From assembly GCF_000513195.1 (NCBI RefSeq), contig NZ_CBVI010000094.1, forward strand, positions 18,217-82,216: DNA of 64,000 bases, written 5' to 3'. This document shows, piece after piece, positions 9,141-17,619 of this stretch (position 1 is its first letter; each line of letters starts with the position of its first letter). This DNA is from Bacteroides timonensis (GTDB lineage Bacteria; Bacteroidota; Bacteroidia; Bacteroidales; Bacteroidaceae). The notes beneath the pieces were generated by a model that did no database searches, had not been told where the DNA came from, and saw only the letters and a program-made list of their open reading frames with translations. The translations under genes and the position numbers were made by a program.

Positions 9141-9211
9141 TGTGCGGTCTTGCCCGACAAAACCGCTTTCACGATTATTCTGACAACGGAACAAACGGAC
9201 AAGACCGCACA
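9141..9211. repeat. 12-bp perfect inverted repeat in the 308-base gap before the DUF4373 gene
   Basis: TGTGCGGTCTTG (9141-9152) recurs inverted as CAAGACCGCACA (9200-9211), separated by 47 bases. There is no T run, so it does not look like a terminator. It could be a regulator site pair or a small invertible segment. The rest of 9041-9348 holds no convincing gene. Confidence 0.6.
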
Positions 9212-9348
9212 TTCCAGCCGTATTATCAATGATTATCTTTGCTGTCGCTAAGAGAAAAACGCTACGAAAAAACGCTGTCGCCACACCAAGCAACTCCGCT
9301 TTGCGCAACCTTTTCCCACGAACAATAAACGAATAAAAACAATTCAGA

Positions 9349-10299
9349 ATGAAAAGAAACTTTTACCTGCAGCACCAGCTCATGGCCATGCACGACCCGC
9401 GGATGAAAAAACTCTTCGACGAGGAAGGCCCCAGAGGTATAGGAACCTACTGGATCATCATCGAAAAACTATCCATGCTGCCCGACGCCAGAGCGCAACT
9501 GAAATATCTGCGCTCTTCCACGAGCAAAAGACTGACGCTCGCCTACATGGAGAAAATCATCCGCAACTTCCAGCTTTTCGTACTCGAAGAAGACGGATCC
9601 TTCAGTCCCGAAGAACTGAATCCGGTGAAAAAGAAGGAGAAAAAAACGGCAAAAAGTGATAGAGCAAATGCCGTTGCTGATGCAAAAAATGACGAAAATC
9701 GGCAAAAAACCGCAGAGGAAAAAACGGAAAATTCGAACGAAAAACAAGCTAACGCGCTAAATACCAGCACCGATAAAGAAACAAGCCGTGAAGTATTTAA
9801 AGAGAATATAAAAGATATAACAACATCAGCAATAAAAGAAAAAGAAACTGCTGCCGCTGAAGATGTCAATTTCAATCCCATACGTCCCTGGCGGGAAGTA
9901 GTGGACGGACTGGCCGTGAGAACGCCCTGGCTGGAAGCAGCCTGCATGCACAGCGGCTACGGAGAACTGCTGATGCGACACATCGGGGCGGCCGTGGACT
10001 GCTTCAAGAAGCATATCGAAATCTACGACAAATGGCGCAACCTGCTGAACGAAAGCGATGCGCGCCGCTATTTCGTGAATTTCACAAATCCCGGACAGCG
10101 CACTTCGCAAGCCCTGTACGCAACCCTTCTGGCACTCGACGCCAAGCAACAGTCCGCCGCTCCGCCCGACCCTTACCGCTACGAACAGCGCATCGACGGC
10201 CGACGCACCTACCTGGGCTGCCCCATCCCCGACAATGCCCCGCCCCGGCCGGACAACACCGCTTTCTGGAATGAAACCACGAATTCATGGAGATCGTAA
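9349..10299 (+). CDS. Lin1244/DUF4373-type replication-associated protein
   Basis: The 316-residue protein starts with the block FYLQHQLMAMHDPRMKKLFDEEG...GIGTYWIIIEKL, the hallmark of the Lin1244/Lin1753-like N-terminal domain (DUF4373) found in phage and plasmid replication-initiation-like proteins. A low-complexity linker rich in K, E, N and A (about residues 85-165) follows, then a helical C-terminal domain (about 180-290) with RPWREVVDGLAVRTPWLEAAC and FVNFTNPGQRTSQAL. It is encoded just before a primase-helicase, so a role as DNA-binding loader or initiator is inferred. The base composition of the C-terminal part is GC-rich, unlike the polysaccharide genes. Confidence 0.7.
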   Translation: MKRNFYLQHQLMAMHDPRMKKLFDEEGPRGIGTYWIIIEKLSMLPDARAQLKYLRSSTSKRLTLAYMEKIIRNFQLFVLEEDGSFSPEELNPVKKKEKKTAKSDRANAVADAKNDENRQKTAEEKTENSNEKQANALNTSTDKETSREVFKENIKDITTSAIKEKETAAAEDVNFNPIRPWREVVDGLAVRTPWLEAACMHSGYGELLMRHIGAAVDCFKKHIEIYDKWRNLLNESDARRYFVNFTNPGQRTSQALYATLLALDAKQQSAAPPDPYRYEQRIDGRRTYLGCPIPDNAPPRPDNTAFWNETTNSWRS

Positions 10300-10443
10300 A
10301 TGCCACACCCGAACAAGGCAAACGCCACACCTCAGCAAGGCAAATGCCACACCTCACGCCCATCCAAGTGCGGCATCCGCCCCCACAAAGTGCGGCATCC
10401 GAGACGCTGAAATGTGGCATTCGAGCCACTGAAGTGTGGCATT
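10298..10443. repeat. inverted array of GTGTGGCATTT-like motifs, diverged
   Basis: Three copies of the form AAATGCCACACC (10298, 10320, 10342) are followed by four opposite-facing copies (AAGTGCGGCATCC twice, AAATGTGGCATTC, GAAGTGTGGCATTTC). The core is the same as in the hairpin at 55847-55969, but the spacers are not conserved. It fills the gap between the DUF4373 and primase genes. Confidence 0.65.
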
Positions 10444-10479
10444 TCCAAACGAAAATAAATCTTAAATAATTCAACAAAA

Positions 10480-12294
10480 ATGAGAAATTTCCATCAGCAC
10501 GGCATCGACACCCGTGGCCGCACCAGCGGAAAAGTAAAGACCATCTGCCCCCAGTGCAACGACACCCGCGGACACAAAGGCAACAAATCCCTCTCCATCG
10601 ACCTGGACAAGGGCGTGTGCTACTGCCACCACTGCGGCTACAAGCTCTACGTGCCCGACGATGCCGAAGAACGGGAACGCCAGCAGCGGAAAGAGAATTA
10701 CAACCGTGCCCGCAAGCTCCCCTCCCACTTCCGCCGCCCCGTCTTCGACCCCAAGCGCACGACCCTCAGCGAGAAGCTGGAGCAATACTGGACGCAGGAA
10801 CGCTGCCTGGCGCAACACCTGCTGACCGACCTGCGCATCACCGAAGAACGCGTGAGGCTGCCCGAAAGCTGCGAAGAGGAGAACTGCCTCTGCTTCAACT
10901 ACTTCGAAGGCGGCACGCTCGTCAACACCAAGTATCGCAGCGGCCGGAAGCACTTCATGATGGTGAAGGGCGCCGAGCTGATCCCCTACAACATCGACGC
11001 CATACTGGACACCCCGGAATGCATCATCACCGAGGGCGAATTCGACGCCGCCGCCTTCATGACCGTCGGCCGCAAGGACGTCATCTCCGTGCCCGCCGGC
11101 GCGCAAAGCAACCTGGGCTGGATGGACCGCTTCGTAGAAAGCCACTTCGAACCCAAGAAGCTCATCTACATCGCCGTCGACGAGGACAGCTCCGGACGGT
11201 TACTGAGCCAGGAACTGGTGCGACGCCTCGGATCGGACCGTTGCCGCCTGGTGCACTTCGGCCCCGAATGCAAAGACGCCAACGAGCACCTGATAAAGTA
11301 TGGCGCGGAAAGTCTGCTCATCACGCTGGAACAGGCCGAAGAAATCCCGCTGGAGGGCGTCTTTACCGCCGAAGACCGTCAGGAGCCTCTCCGCACGCTC
11401 TTCGAAAACGGGCTGCAACGGGGCGCTGAAACGGGCTGGGACAACCTGGACGAAAACTGCACCTTTGAGACGGGGCGCCTCGCGGTGTGGACAGGACGCA
11501 CCGGCGAGGGAAAATCGGAATTCATCGACGAACTCGTCCTGCGCCTCTGCCTGCGCCACGAATGGAAAATCGGCTTCTTCAGTCCCGAAAACATGCCGAT
11601 GGAATACCATCTGGCCAAGCTCGCCGAAAAGCTGACCGGACATCCCTTCCGCCCCGGACCGGGCATGACGGAAGCCCTCTACAACCGGACGACGCGCTGG
11701 CTGACAGACAACGTGACGCACATCTTGCCGGACTCGGGAAGCTATACCGTGGACTGCATTCTTGAGAAGGCCCGCCAACTGGTGCGCCGCCGCGGAGTGC
11801 GCATCCTTGTCGTGGACCCGCTGAACCGCATCGACCAGCAGCTGGAACCGGGACAAACGGAACTGCAATACATCACCTCGCTGCTGAACAAGCTGAGCCG
11901 CTTCGCCCTGCAGCACAAGTGCCTCGTCATCCTCGTGGCGCATCCGCGCAAGGTGAACCGCAACACCACCAACGGCGAACTGCGGCGGGTGGAGATGAAT
12001 GACATCAACGGTTCCGCCAACTTCGGCAATATGGCCGACTTCTGCTTTACCATAGACCGGAATGACGCGAAAGAAATCGTCACCATCTACATCGACAAAG
12101 TGAGGTTTAAGCATCTGGGCAGCGCCAACACCTGCGCCAAGTTCGTCTACAACCGCATCAACGGGCGTTACTGGCCCTGCGAGGAGGATATCGTGCACCG
12201 TCCCGACGGTGACAAACCGGGACCGGTGAACACGGTGTTCGACAATGGAAATTGGTTGAAAAACATTACAGAAGAAGGTTGTCTATTTGATTAA
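10480..12294 (+). CDS. primase-helicase (zinc finger, Toprim, DnaB/Twinkle-like helicase)
   Basis: The 604-residue protein has an N-terminal zinc-binding region with cysteine pairs C23/C26 and C49/C52, a Toprim-like domain with TEGEFDAAA (about 183-191) and DEDSSGR (about 233-239), and a RecA-fold helicase domain with Walker A TGRTGEGKSEF (about 338-348), FFSPENMP and a Walker B-like ILVVDPLNRID. This is the order of T7 gp4 and Twinkle primase-helicases, which prime and unwind DNA at phage replication forks. It lies between the DUF4373 gene and the DUF4248 gene. Its base composition is markedly GC-rich compared with the flanking polysaccharide genes, which suggests a separate origin. All motifs look intact. 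Confidence 0.85.
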   Translation: MRNFHQHGIDTRGRTSGKVKTICPQCNDTRGHKGNKSLSIDLDKGVCYCHHCGYKLYVPDDAEERERQQRKENYNRARKLPSHFRRPVFDPKRTTLSEKLEQYWTQERCLAQHLLTDLRITEERVRLPESCEEENCLCFNYFEGGTLVNTKYRSGRKHFMMVKGAELIPYNIDAILDTPECIITEGEFDAAAFMTVGRKDVISVPAGAQSNLGWMDRFVESHFEPKKLIYIAVDEDSSGRLLSQELVRRLGSDRCRLVHFGPECKDANEHLIKYGAESLLITLEQAEEIPLEGVFTAEDRQEPLRTLFENGLQRGAETGWDNLDENCTFETGRLAVWTGRTGEGKSEFIDELVLRLCLRHEWKIGFFSPENMPMEYHLAKLAEKLTGHPFRPGPGMTEALYNRTTRWLTDNVTHILPDSGSYTVDCILEKARQLVRRRGVRILVVDPLNRIDQQLEPGQTELQYITSLLNKLSRFALQHKCLVILVAHPRKVNRNTTNGELRRVEMNDINGSANFGNMADFCFTIDRNDAKEIVTIYIDKVRFKHLGSANTCAKFVYNRINGRYWPCEEDIVHRPDGDKPGPVNTVFDNGNWLKNITEEGCLFD

Positions 12295-12309
12295 TATTCA
12301 GTATATTTG
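12279..12309 (+). promoter_or_regulatory. promoter of the DUF4248 gene
   Basis: TTGT (12279-12282), a 19-base spacer and TATATTTG (12302-12309) fit the Bacteroides -33/-7 pattern. The -33 element overlaps the end of the primase gene. Confidence 0.5.
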
Positions 12310-12356
12310 TAGAGATAATAGACTCACAAAAAGGAACAATTTATTCAAATTAAAGT

Positions 12357-12602
12357 ATGATGAAAACTGATGATTCTATCTTAGAAGTCTGCTTCCTGAT
12401 ACGCAGCTACGGGAAAGGCGAACTGGCCATGTGCTACATTCACGGAGTGACCCAACAGGCAGCAGTCAACCGCTTCAACACCTGGATACGCAAAGCGCCC
12501 GGACTGGAACAACGCCTGCTGGAAATGGGAATGAGCCGCACGGGCAGGAACTACACTCCCGCCCAGGTACAAGCCATAGTCAATGTTTTCGGCGAGCCTT
12601 AG
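12357..12602 (+). CDS. DUF4248 family small protein
   Basis: The 81-residue protein (MMKTDDSILEVCFLIRSYGKGELAMCY...) matches what I know of DUF4248, a Bacteroides family with a conserved YGKGELA stretch, a TQQAAVNRFNTWI helix and a final NYTPAQVQAIVNVFGEP segment. The middle resembles a winged-helix or small DNA-binding fold, but no function is established. In Bacteroides genomes this family typically lies beside the primase, HU-like and amidase genes at capsule loci, as here. Translation may begin at either of two adjacent ATGs (12357 or 12360). Confidence 0.8.
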   Translation: MMKTDDSILEVCFLIRSYGKGELAMCYIHGVTQQAAVNRFNTWIRKAPGLEQRLLEMGMSRTGRNYTPAQVQAIVNVFGEP

Positions 12603-12612
12603 AAAAGGGACG

Positions 12613-12639
12613 AGGAACAAGGGGCCAAGTTTGTTCCCT
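12613..12639 (+). terminator. weak hairpin after the DUF4248 gene
   Basis: GGAACAA (12614-12620) pairs with TTGTTCC (12631-12637) around a 10-base loop. There is no strong T run after it, so a terminator role is tentative. Confidence 0.35.
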
Positions 12640-12738
12640 TGTCCGTATGCCGAAAGTAGAGTATAATAATCACAAAGTTGTTGCCGACCCAAAAAATTTC
12701 CCTAATTCCGGAAGACTTTTGTTAGTGACTTATACAAA

Positions 12739-14445
12739 TCACTTTAGAAGAATTACCCGTTTCGGAGGTAATGACTTGGCAATTGTGCTATTTGCTGCGT
12801 TCTGCCTTGAATTGTCGTAGTCGATGTCGTCATAGTTGATCAATTCGCTGACAATCTGGTTTCTTGGAGAGTGAGAAAGCGCACCGCTTTCTGAAACAGA
12901 GAAAGTCTCAACCATTTTGTCAACCAGCCCCATACGGATAATTTCCGGGTTAATGTACTGGTATTTGAATCTCTCTTTCGAGGTGTCAAGGTCAAACCAA
13001 TTATATATGGCTTTTACCTCGTCTTGCAGAATAGTGATACGTGGAATGGGTATCACGTTTTCCACAAATTCACTGATAACCACTTTCAGTACCTGCTTGA
13101 CTTGTGCGATTTGCTCCTCTGCTTCTTTTTGTGCGAATAGTGAATTTGACGTGGCGGCATTGGTTTGTATATAGGCGACAGCGGCTTCTTCCACTTTCTG
13201 TGTTTCCTCGTTAGTTAAGAGCTGGGTTGTACTTTTTACAGTGACATTGTGTTTTTCAAGCACTTGCCATACGGCACGCCGCGCGTCAATGTTCGCTTGC
13301 GCCCGCTTCTGCTCTTGTTCGGTGGGGGCGGTGGCAACCTTCTGTTGTAAATTGGCTATCGTAGCCTCCTGCTGTGTCTGAGCCGTAACGATAGTAGTGC
13401 CCGGCACAACATTCTCGTCCTCATTAAGTTCGATAAACGACAATTTGGAGAGAATGGAATTCGGGTCATTCGCTTTGGCGATTACAGCCTCAAAATTTTC
13501 GTGGGCGATTACCGTGAGTTTGTCAACTTCGGGATTGCCTGTACGCAGACCGCCGTAAGGCAAACGCAGCCCACGACCGATTGACTGCTCAACGAGTATA
13601 GGAGCATCTGCTGCACGAAGTGGCACAATAGTATAAAGATTGGTCACGTCCCAACCCTCCTTAAGCATATTGACATGCACAACAATCTCTATCTTGTTAT
13701 CGGGTTTCTCCAATGAAACGAAAAGTTGCTCAACTTCTTCGTCCTTTTTCGTTGAACTGTCAATCTGCAACACTTTGCCTTTGTAGCGACCCTCGTAAAA
13801 ACTATCACTTTCAAGCAGTGCAACAGTGTCGTTGGCATGATTGATGTTTCGGCAGACAACCAAAATGAATGGTTTCACCAACGGCACATTGTTGTTTTTG
13901 GCGTACATCTGCAAGTGGAGTTTCGCCTTTTCGTGTACAGAAACGGCATCTTCGAGTTTGATTGTGTCAAGCTCTATATCCGACAGATTGCCGCGTTTGA
14001 AGTCCTTACGCTTGGCAACAGTCGGGTTCTTCACATATTTTCCACCTGCGAGCGCTTGTGCCAAGTTGTATTCATAGACTATATTTTAAACGACTTACCC
14101 TTTTCATCGGTCGGTGTGGCTGTCATTTCAAGTCCGAGAACCGGGCGCAATTCATTGACCGCCTTTCTCGAAGCATCGGCATGGTAGCGGTGTGCCTCGT
14201 CCATCAAAATAACAAGATCGGGTAGATTAGACAGATAGTCGTAATACGATTCACTGAGGTATTCCGACAGTCGTCCCATGCGAGGTGCGACCGTCTGACC
14301 TCCTTTTTTGCTCGACTTATTCTCGGTGTTAAATATTCGAGATATTGAAGATGTTTATCTCAACGGGGCTTAATAAACCGGGGATAGCCGTTCCTTGATT
14401 GCGGTGCTTTTCGTAATTGTCACCTGTCACCACCACCGGGGGATT
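12739..14445 (-). pseudogene. type III restriction enzyme Res subunit, truncated and frameshifted
   Basis: Read on the minus strand, three frames together give a Res-like helicase/nuclease: NPPVVVTGDNYEKH and VEINIFNI (about 14445-14340), then IFNTENKSSKKGGQT...MDEAHRYHAD with the DEAH box and MTATPTDEKGKSFK (to 14079), then VYEYNLAQALAGGKYV onward with the helicase C half (HVNMLKEGWDVTNLYT, SIGRGLRLPYGG). Breaks occur near 14330 and at the A run near 14085, where adding one A gives FKNIVYEYN. The N-terminal Walker A region is missing and the C terminus is cut after about 12820. The nuclease is therefore not functional. It reads on from the SNF2 remnant upstream. Confidence 0.75.
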
Positions 14446-15625
14446 GGCGAGCATTTTCCTCAATAAGGACAGCTCGTTGTCGGGCAATGATGCCATCGTA
14501 TAGGTTGATAACCTTAGCCGGCTTGATAATAGCCCCGACTTGTTCGGCGGCATAAAGCCCAAACAGATGTTGCGCCACATCGGGGAACACCTCGTTACCT
14601 TCTTCATCGAAGCAAGCGGTGTTTCGCAACGCATAGCGGGTGAGCAGCCAAAGAGCCTTGTTGAATTTTGTAAGACTTGCCGCACTCTCCTTGAAGTTGA
14701 TGCGCAGCTTCTGCGCCACTTCCTCATCGAAGTTTTCAAGCAGCGAACTTCGTGCCGCCAACATATTGCCAGAGATACGCTCTTGGAACTCGGCTTGCAG
14801 TTCATCGAATGCCTGTTTGATTTCTTGCGGTGTGCGGCACGAATTGTAGATGTCGGCAATGCGCTTTTCAAAGTCCACGCCGTTGCCTATCGTACCCAAC
14901 ACCTCATCGCTTGCACCGAAGATGCCATCGAAAAGTTGGAACTTTTCCGAGAGCGGCTGATACACACGAATGTCGGCTTCATTCTTGATATTGAGAAAGT
15001 TGATTACCACCACATCGAATTGTTGTCCGTAACGGTGGCAACGCCCGATACGTTGCTCGATGCGTTGCGGATTCCAAGGCATATCATAGTTGACTATGAG
15101 CGAGCAGAATTGCAAGTTGATACCTTCGGCGGCAGCCTCGGTAGCAATCATAATGGTGGCTTCCTCACGGAAGAAATCGACAATGGCGGCACGGCGGTCG
15201 GCAGTAGGCGAGCCGGTAATCTTGTCGCTATCTTTATCCTTTTCGAGCCATGCCTTGTATATGGCGGTGGATTGTTTGTCGGTGTTCGTACCATTGAAAC
15301 GCACCACTTTTCCTTTGTAACCACGTTCTTCGAGCAACTCGTAAAGATATTCCTGCGTGCGCCTCGATTCAGTGAAGATAAGAACTTTCTGCGGTGCACC
15401 AAGTTCTTTCAACTTTTCAAAGCCTTTGGTAAGAGCCTTGAAAAGATGCTCGGCTTTGCTGTTGCGCTTAATCTTAACAGCGAGGTCGCGAAACGCTTGC
15501 AGTTCCGACATTTCGTTTTTGATGCCCTCGCTATCCCTGCGAGGCTGACCAAAGCCTATAAGATAGCGAAGGAGTTTCGTATGTTGTTTTCAATTGTTCT
15601 CTTAGGTCATTGGCAGCCCGATTTG
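14446..15625 (-). pseudogene. SNF2-type helicase, N-terminally truncated and fused to the Res remnant
   Basis: A minus-strand frame of 363 codons from the ATG at 15511 (open a little further upstream, with LLRYLIGFGQPRRDSEGIKNE) shows the helicase C lobe: KVLIFTESRRTQEYL, a long Q-rich spacer, MIATEAAAEGINLQFC, NYDMPWNPQRIEQRIGRCHRYGQ (motif VI), then a helical C-terminal region. The N-terminal ATPase lobe is absent; a possible continuation in another frame (DLREQLKTTYE) ends about 15625. The 3' end runs directly into Res sequence near 14445, so a deletion joined two genes. SNF2 helicases of this sort accompany methyltransferase and Res genes in Bacteroides restriction clusters, which fits a collapsed defence island. 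Confidence 0.7.
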
Positions 15626-15863
15626 AGTGTAAAGATAGTGGTTTTGTCGGTTTATCCTTGCTCGTTTGAATAAAAAGTAAAGGAGGAAAGTCGTGCTATC
15701 AGTCTATCCTCGGTTTGACGGTAATAAACCGTCAGTTTAGCGGCACTAAATTGGAGGTTTATCAGCGATAAATCGGAATAAACCCATAACATTCTGTCTG
15801 TAAACAGATTATTCCCCTGTTTCCTCTCTTGGCCGATTGCCGAATTATTTCTTGGAGAAAAAG

Positions 15864-15894
15864 TTTGAGGAGAGGAGGAATTGAAGTAGCTTTG
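15864..15894 (+). promoter_or_regulatory. strong promoter of the MBL hydrolase gene
   Basis: TTTG (15864-15867), a 19-base spacer and TAGCTTTG (15887-15894) match the Bacteroides consensus exactly. The expected transcript start, about 15901, falls between the possible ATG at 15829 and the ATG at 15919, which decides for 15919. Confidence 0.75.
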
Positions 15895-15918
15895 CACACT
15901 CAAAAAAGCAATAGAAAG

Positions 15919-16728
15919 ATGAGCCATACCGAACTGATTATGCTGGGTACGGGCAATGCCACTGTGACCCGCTGCTACAACACTTGCTTCGTGCTGAAGA
16001 CGGAGAACGCCCTGCTGATGGTGGATGCGGGCGGTGGAAACGGAATCCTGAACCAACTGGAGAAGGCGGAGGTGAAGCTGGAGGACGTGCATCACCTTTT
16101 CATCACCCATGCCCACACGGACCACATTTTGGGTGCAGTGTGGGTGGTGCGCATGATAGCCCAGCGCATCAACGCCGGACGCTACACGGGCACGCTCCGC
16201 GTGTATGGTCACGACAAGTCGCTCCAAGTGCTGGAGTGGATATGCCGCATGACGCTTCCCTGTAAGATTGTGGCGCGGCTGAACAAGGAAATTGAGTTCT
16301 GCGAGGTGAAGGACGGTGACGGCTTCTCAGTGGGCGACCTGCGCCTGCAATGCTTTGACATCGCTTCCACCAAGGAGAAGCAGTACGGCTTCCGTGCCTC
16401 CTTGCCTGACGGGCAGACCGTGGCGTGCCTGGGCGACGAGCCTTATAACGAACTGAACCGCAAGCAGGTGGCAGGTGCCGACTGGTTGCTGTGTGAGGCG
16501 TTCTGTCTCTACGAAGACCGCGAGACCTTCAAGCCCTACGAGAAGCACCACAGCACGGCCATGGATGCCGGACGCTTGGCAGAGCAGCTCGGCGTGAAGC
16601 ATCTGCTGCTCTATCACACCGAAGACCGCACGCTGGACAGCCGCAAGCAGCGATATACGGCAGAGGCGTCGGCAGAGTTCAGCGGAACGGTGTGCGTGCC
16701 CGATGACTTGGAGAGGCTGTTGCTTTGA
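15919..16728 (+). CDS. MBL-fold metallo-hydrolase (RNase Z-like)
   Basis: The 269-residue protein opens with ELIMLGTGNATVTRCYNT and carries the metal motif HAHTDH (residues 64-69) after FIT. Further metal-ligand candidates follow as CLGDEP and a late HHST/HLLLYHTEDR region. This is the arrangement of RNase Z-like and related beta-lactamase-fold phosphodiesterases that bind two zinc ions. It sits alone with its own promoter among decayed accessory genes, and substrate cannot be inferred. The start is set by the promoter at 15864-15894. Confidence 0.8.
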   Translation: MSHTELIMLGTGNATVTRCYNTCFVLKTENALLMVDAGGGNGILNQLEKAEVKLEDVHHLFITHAHTDHILGAVWVVRMIAQRINAGRYTGTLRVYGHDKSLQVLEWICRMTLPCKIVARLNKEIEFCEVKDGDGFSVGDLRLQCFDIASTKEKQYGFRASLPDGQTVACLGDEPYNELNRKQVAGADWLLCEAFCLYEDRETFKPYEKHHSTAMDAGRLAEQLGVKHLLLYHTEDRTLDSRKQRYTAEASAEFSGTVCVPDDLERLLL

Positions 16729-16755
16729 GGATGCCTCTGCAAGGTGCCCCCTTTT

Positions 16756-17478
16756 TCATAGTTTGGAGATAGTCGATCCTCCGGTAACGCTCGATGTCAC
16801 CACTTGAGCCGTTCCTTTATAGTATATCCTGCTGCCTCCTGATGCGGTTATGACATGGATGCTTCTATCGGCATACAGCTCTGCTGTGGAACCGCCTCTT
16901 ATATCCATATTGATGCCCTCCGTTTCCAATCCGAAAAGATGTAGGCCGCTGGCTCCTGTCAAGTTGCAGTTCAAGGTTTCGCAAGTGCCGTTTATATCGG
17001 CAGTTCCCCCGCCGGAGATATTCAGCGACATTTCCGAGCACCTGACACTCCCCGAAATGGAACCGCCGCCGCTTGTGCTGATATCCAGAATGTCTTGATT
17101 CAGGACAGATGAGAATAAGATTCTTGAGCCTCCGGTTGTGGTAAGCGCGTTCAGCTCATCGACAGACAGCGTGATATTTACCGTTTTTGTCCTGTTGCCC
17201 GATATGTGTACGCCATCTTTGATTTTCAGTATTAATGTGCCATCGGTCACATAAGTTTCAATATACTGAATGACGTTATTGTCTGCTTGGACAAGCAGGG
17301 GCGCAGAACCGCCCTGTGAAATGTTGAGAGTAAAACCATTGGAAGCTTCAATCTTCGAGAAAGAAGATGTGACTTCTCGGTTTTCAGATGTCAATACTCC
17401 CGATGGAGTTACATCATAGTCGTCTTCTGAGCAAGAAATTGCCAATAGCGACAAGGCTAAAATAAGAAACTGTTTCAT
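16756..17478 (-). CDS. GIN-domain (DUF2807) lipoprotein
   Basis: The 240-residue protein begins with a lipoprotein signal (MKQFLILALSLLAISC, lipidated Cys16) followed by a short acidic linker. The rest is a repetitive beta-helix-like domain with short turns such as SGGGSISG, GGGTADING, GGSTAELYA and a final ITASGGSRIYYKG, typical of the putative auto-transporter adhesin head GIN domain. It would face the periplasm or cell surface. The start at 17478 is preferred over the longer frame to 17601 because the signal peptide begins there and a -7 element lies at 17510-17517. An AraC regulator gene lies just upstream on the same strand. Confidence 0.8.
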   Translation of the reverse strand: MKQFLILALSLLAISCSEDDYDVTPSGVLTSENREVTSSFSKIEASNGFTLNISQGGSAPLLVQADNNVIQYIETYVTDGTLILKIKDGVHISGNRTKTVNITLSVDELNALTTTGGSRILFSSVLNQDILDISTSGGGSISGSVRCSEMSLNISGGGTADINGTCETLNCNLTGASGLHLFGLETEGINMDIRGGSTAELYADRSIHVITASGGSRIYYKGTAQVVTSSVTGGSTISKL

Positions 17479-17509
17479 TGTTGTAAATTTGATTATTAAA
17501 ATTTCACTG

Positions 17510-17541
17510 CAAAGGAAATCTAAAACCTGCCGCAAAACAAT
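17510..17541 (-). promoter_or_regulatory. probable promoter of the GIN lipoprotein gene
   Basis: On the minus strand ATTG at about -33, a 20-base spacer and TTCCTTTG at 17517-17510 resemble the Bacteroides promoter with one mismatch in each box. Confidence 0.4.
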
Positions 17542-17619
17542 GAAACCTAAAACAGACAAGTCCGATATGCTGTTTTGTATCAGCATATTGGACTTGTTCA
17601 TAGAATTCCGGACTACGGA

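Noticed and set aside
10471..11145. Long minus-strand open frame of 224 codons opposite the primase gene
   Set aside because: It mirrors a GC-rich gene with clear zinc-finger and Walker motifs on the plus strand; the minus product has no recognisable features.
11200..12198. Minus-strand open frame of 332 codons opposite the primase gene
   Set aside because: Same cause: high-GC coding DNA leaves long open frames on the other strand. No start signals or family similarity.
14540..15673. Plus-strand open frame of 377 codons across the SNF2 remnant
   Set aside because: The minus strand gives helicase motifs; the plus product has none.
15717..15733. Small palindrome GACGGT-AATAA-ACCGTC next to the SNF2 remnant
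   Set aside because: Only 6 bp arms; it cannot be separated from chance and may be part of the degraded gene.
15829..15918. Upstream start for the MBL hydrolase
   Set aside because: The consensus promoter at 15864-15894 lies inside this stretch, so the transcript begins after it.
17479..17601. N-terminal extension of the GIN lipoprotein
   Set aside because: A lipoprotein signal starts at 17478 and a promoter-like box lies within the extension.
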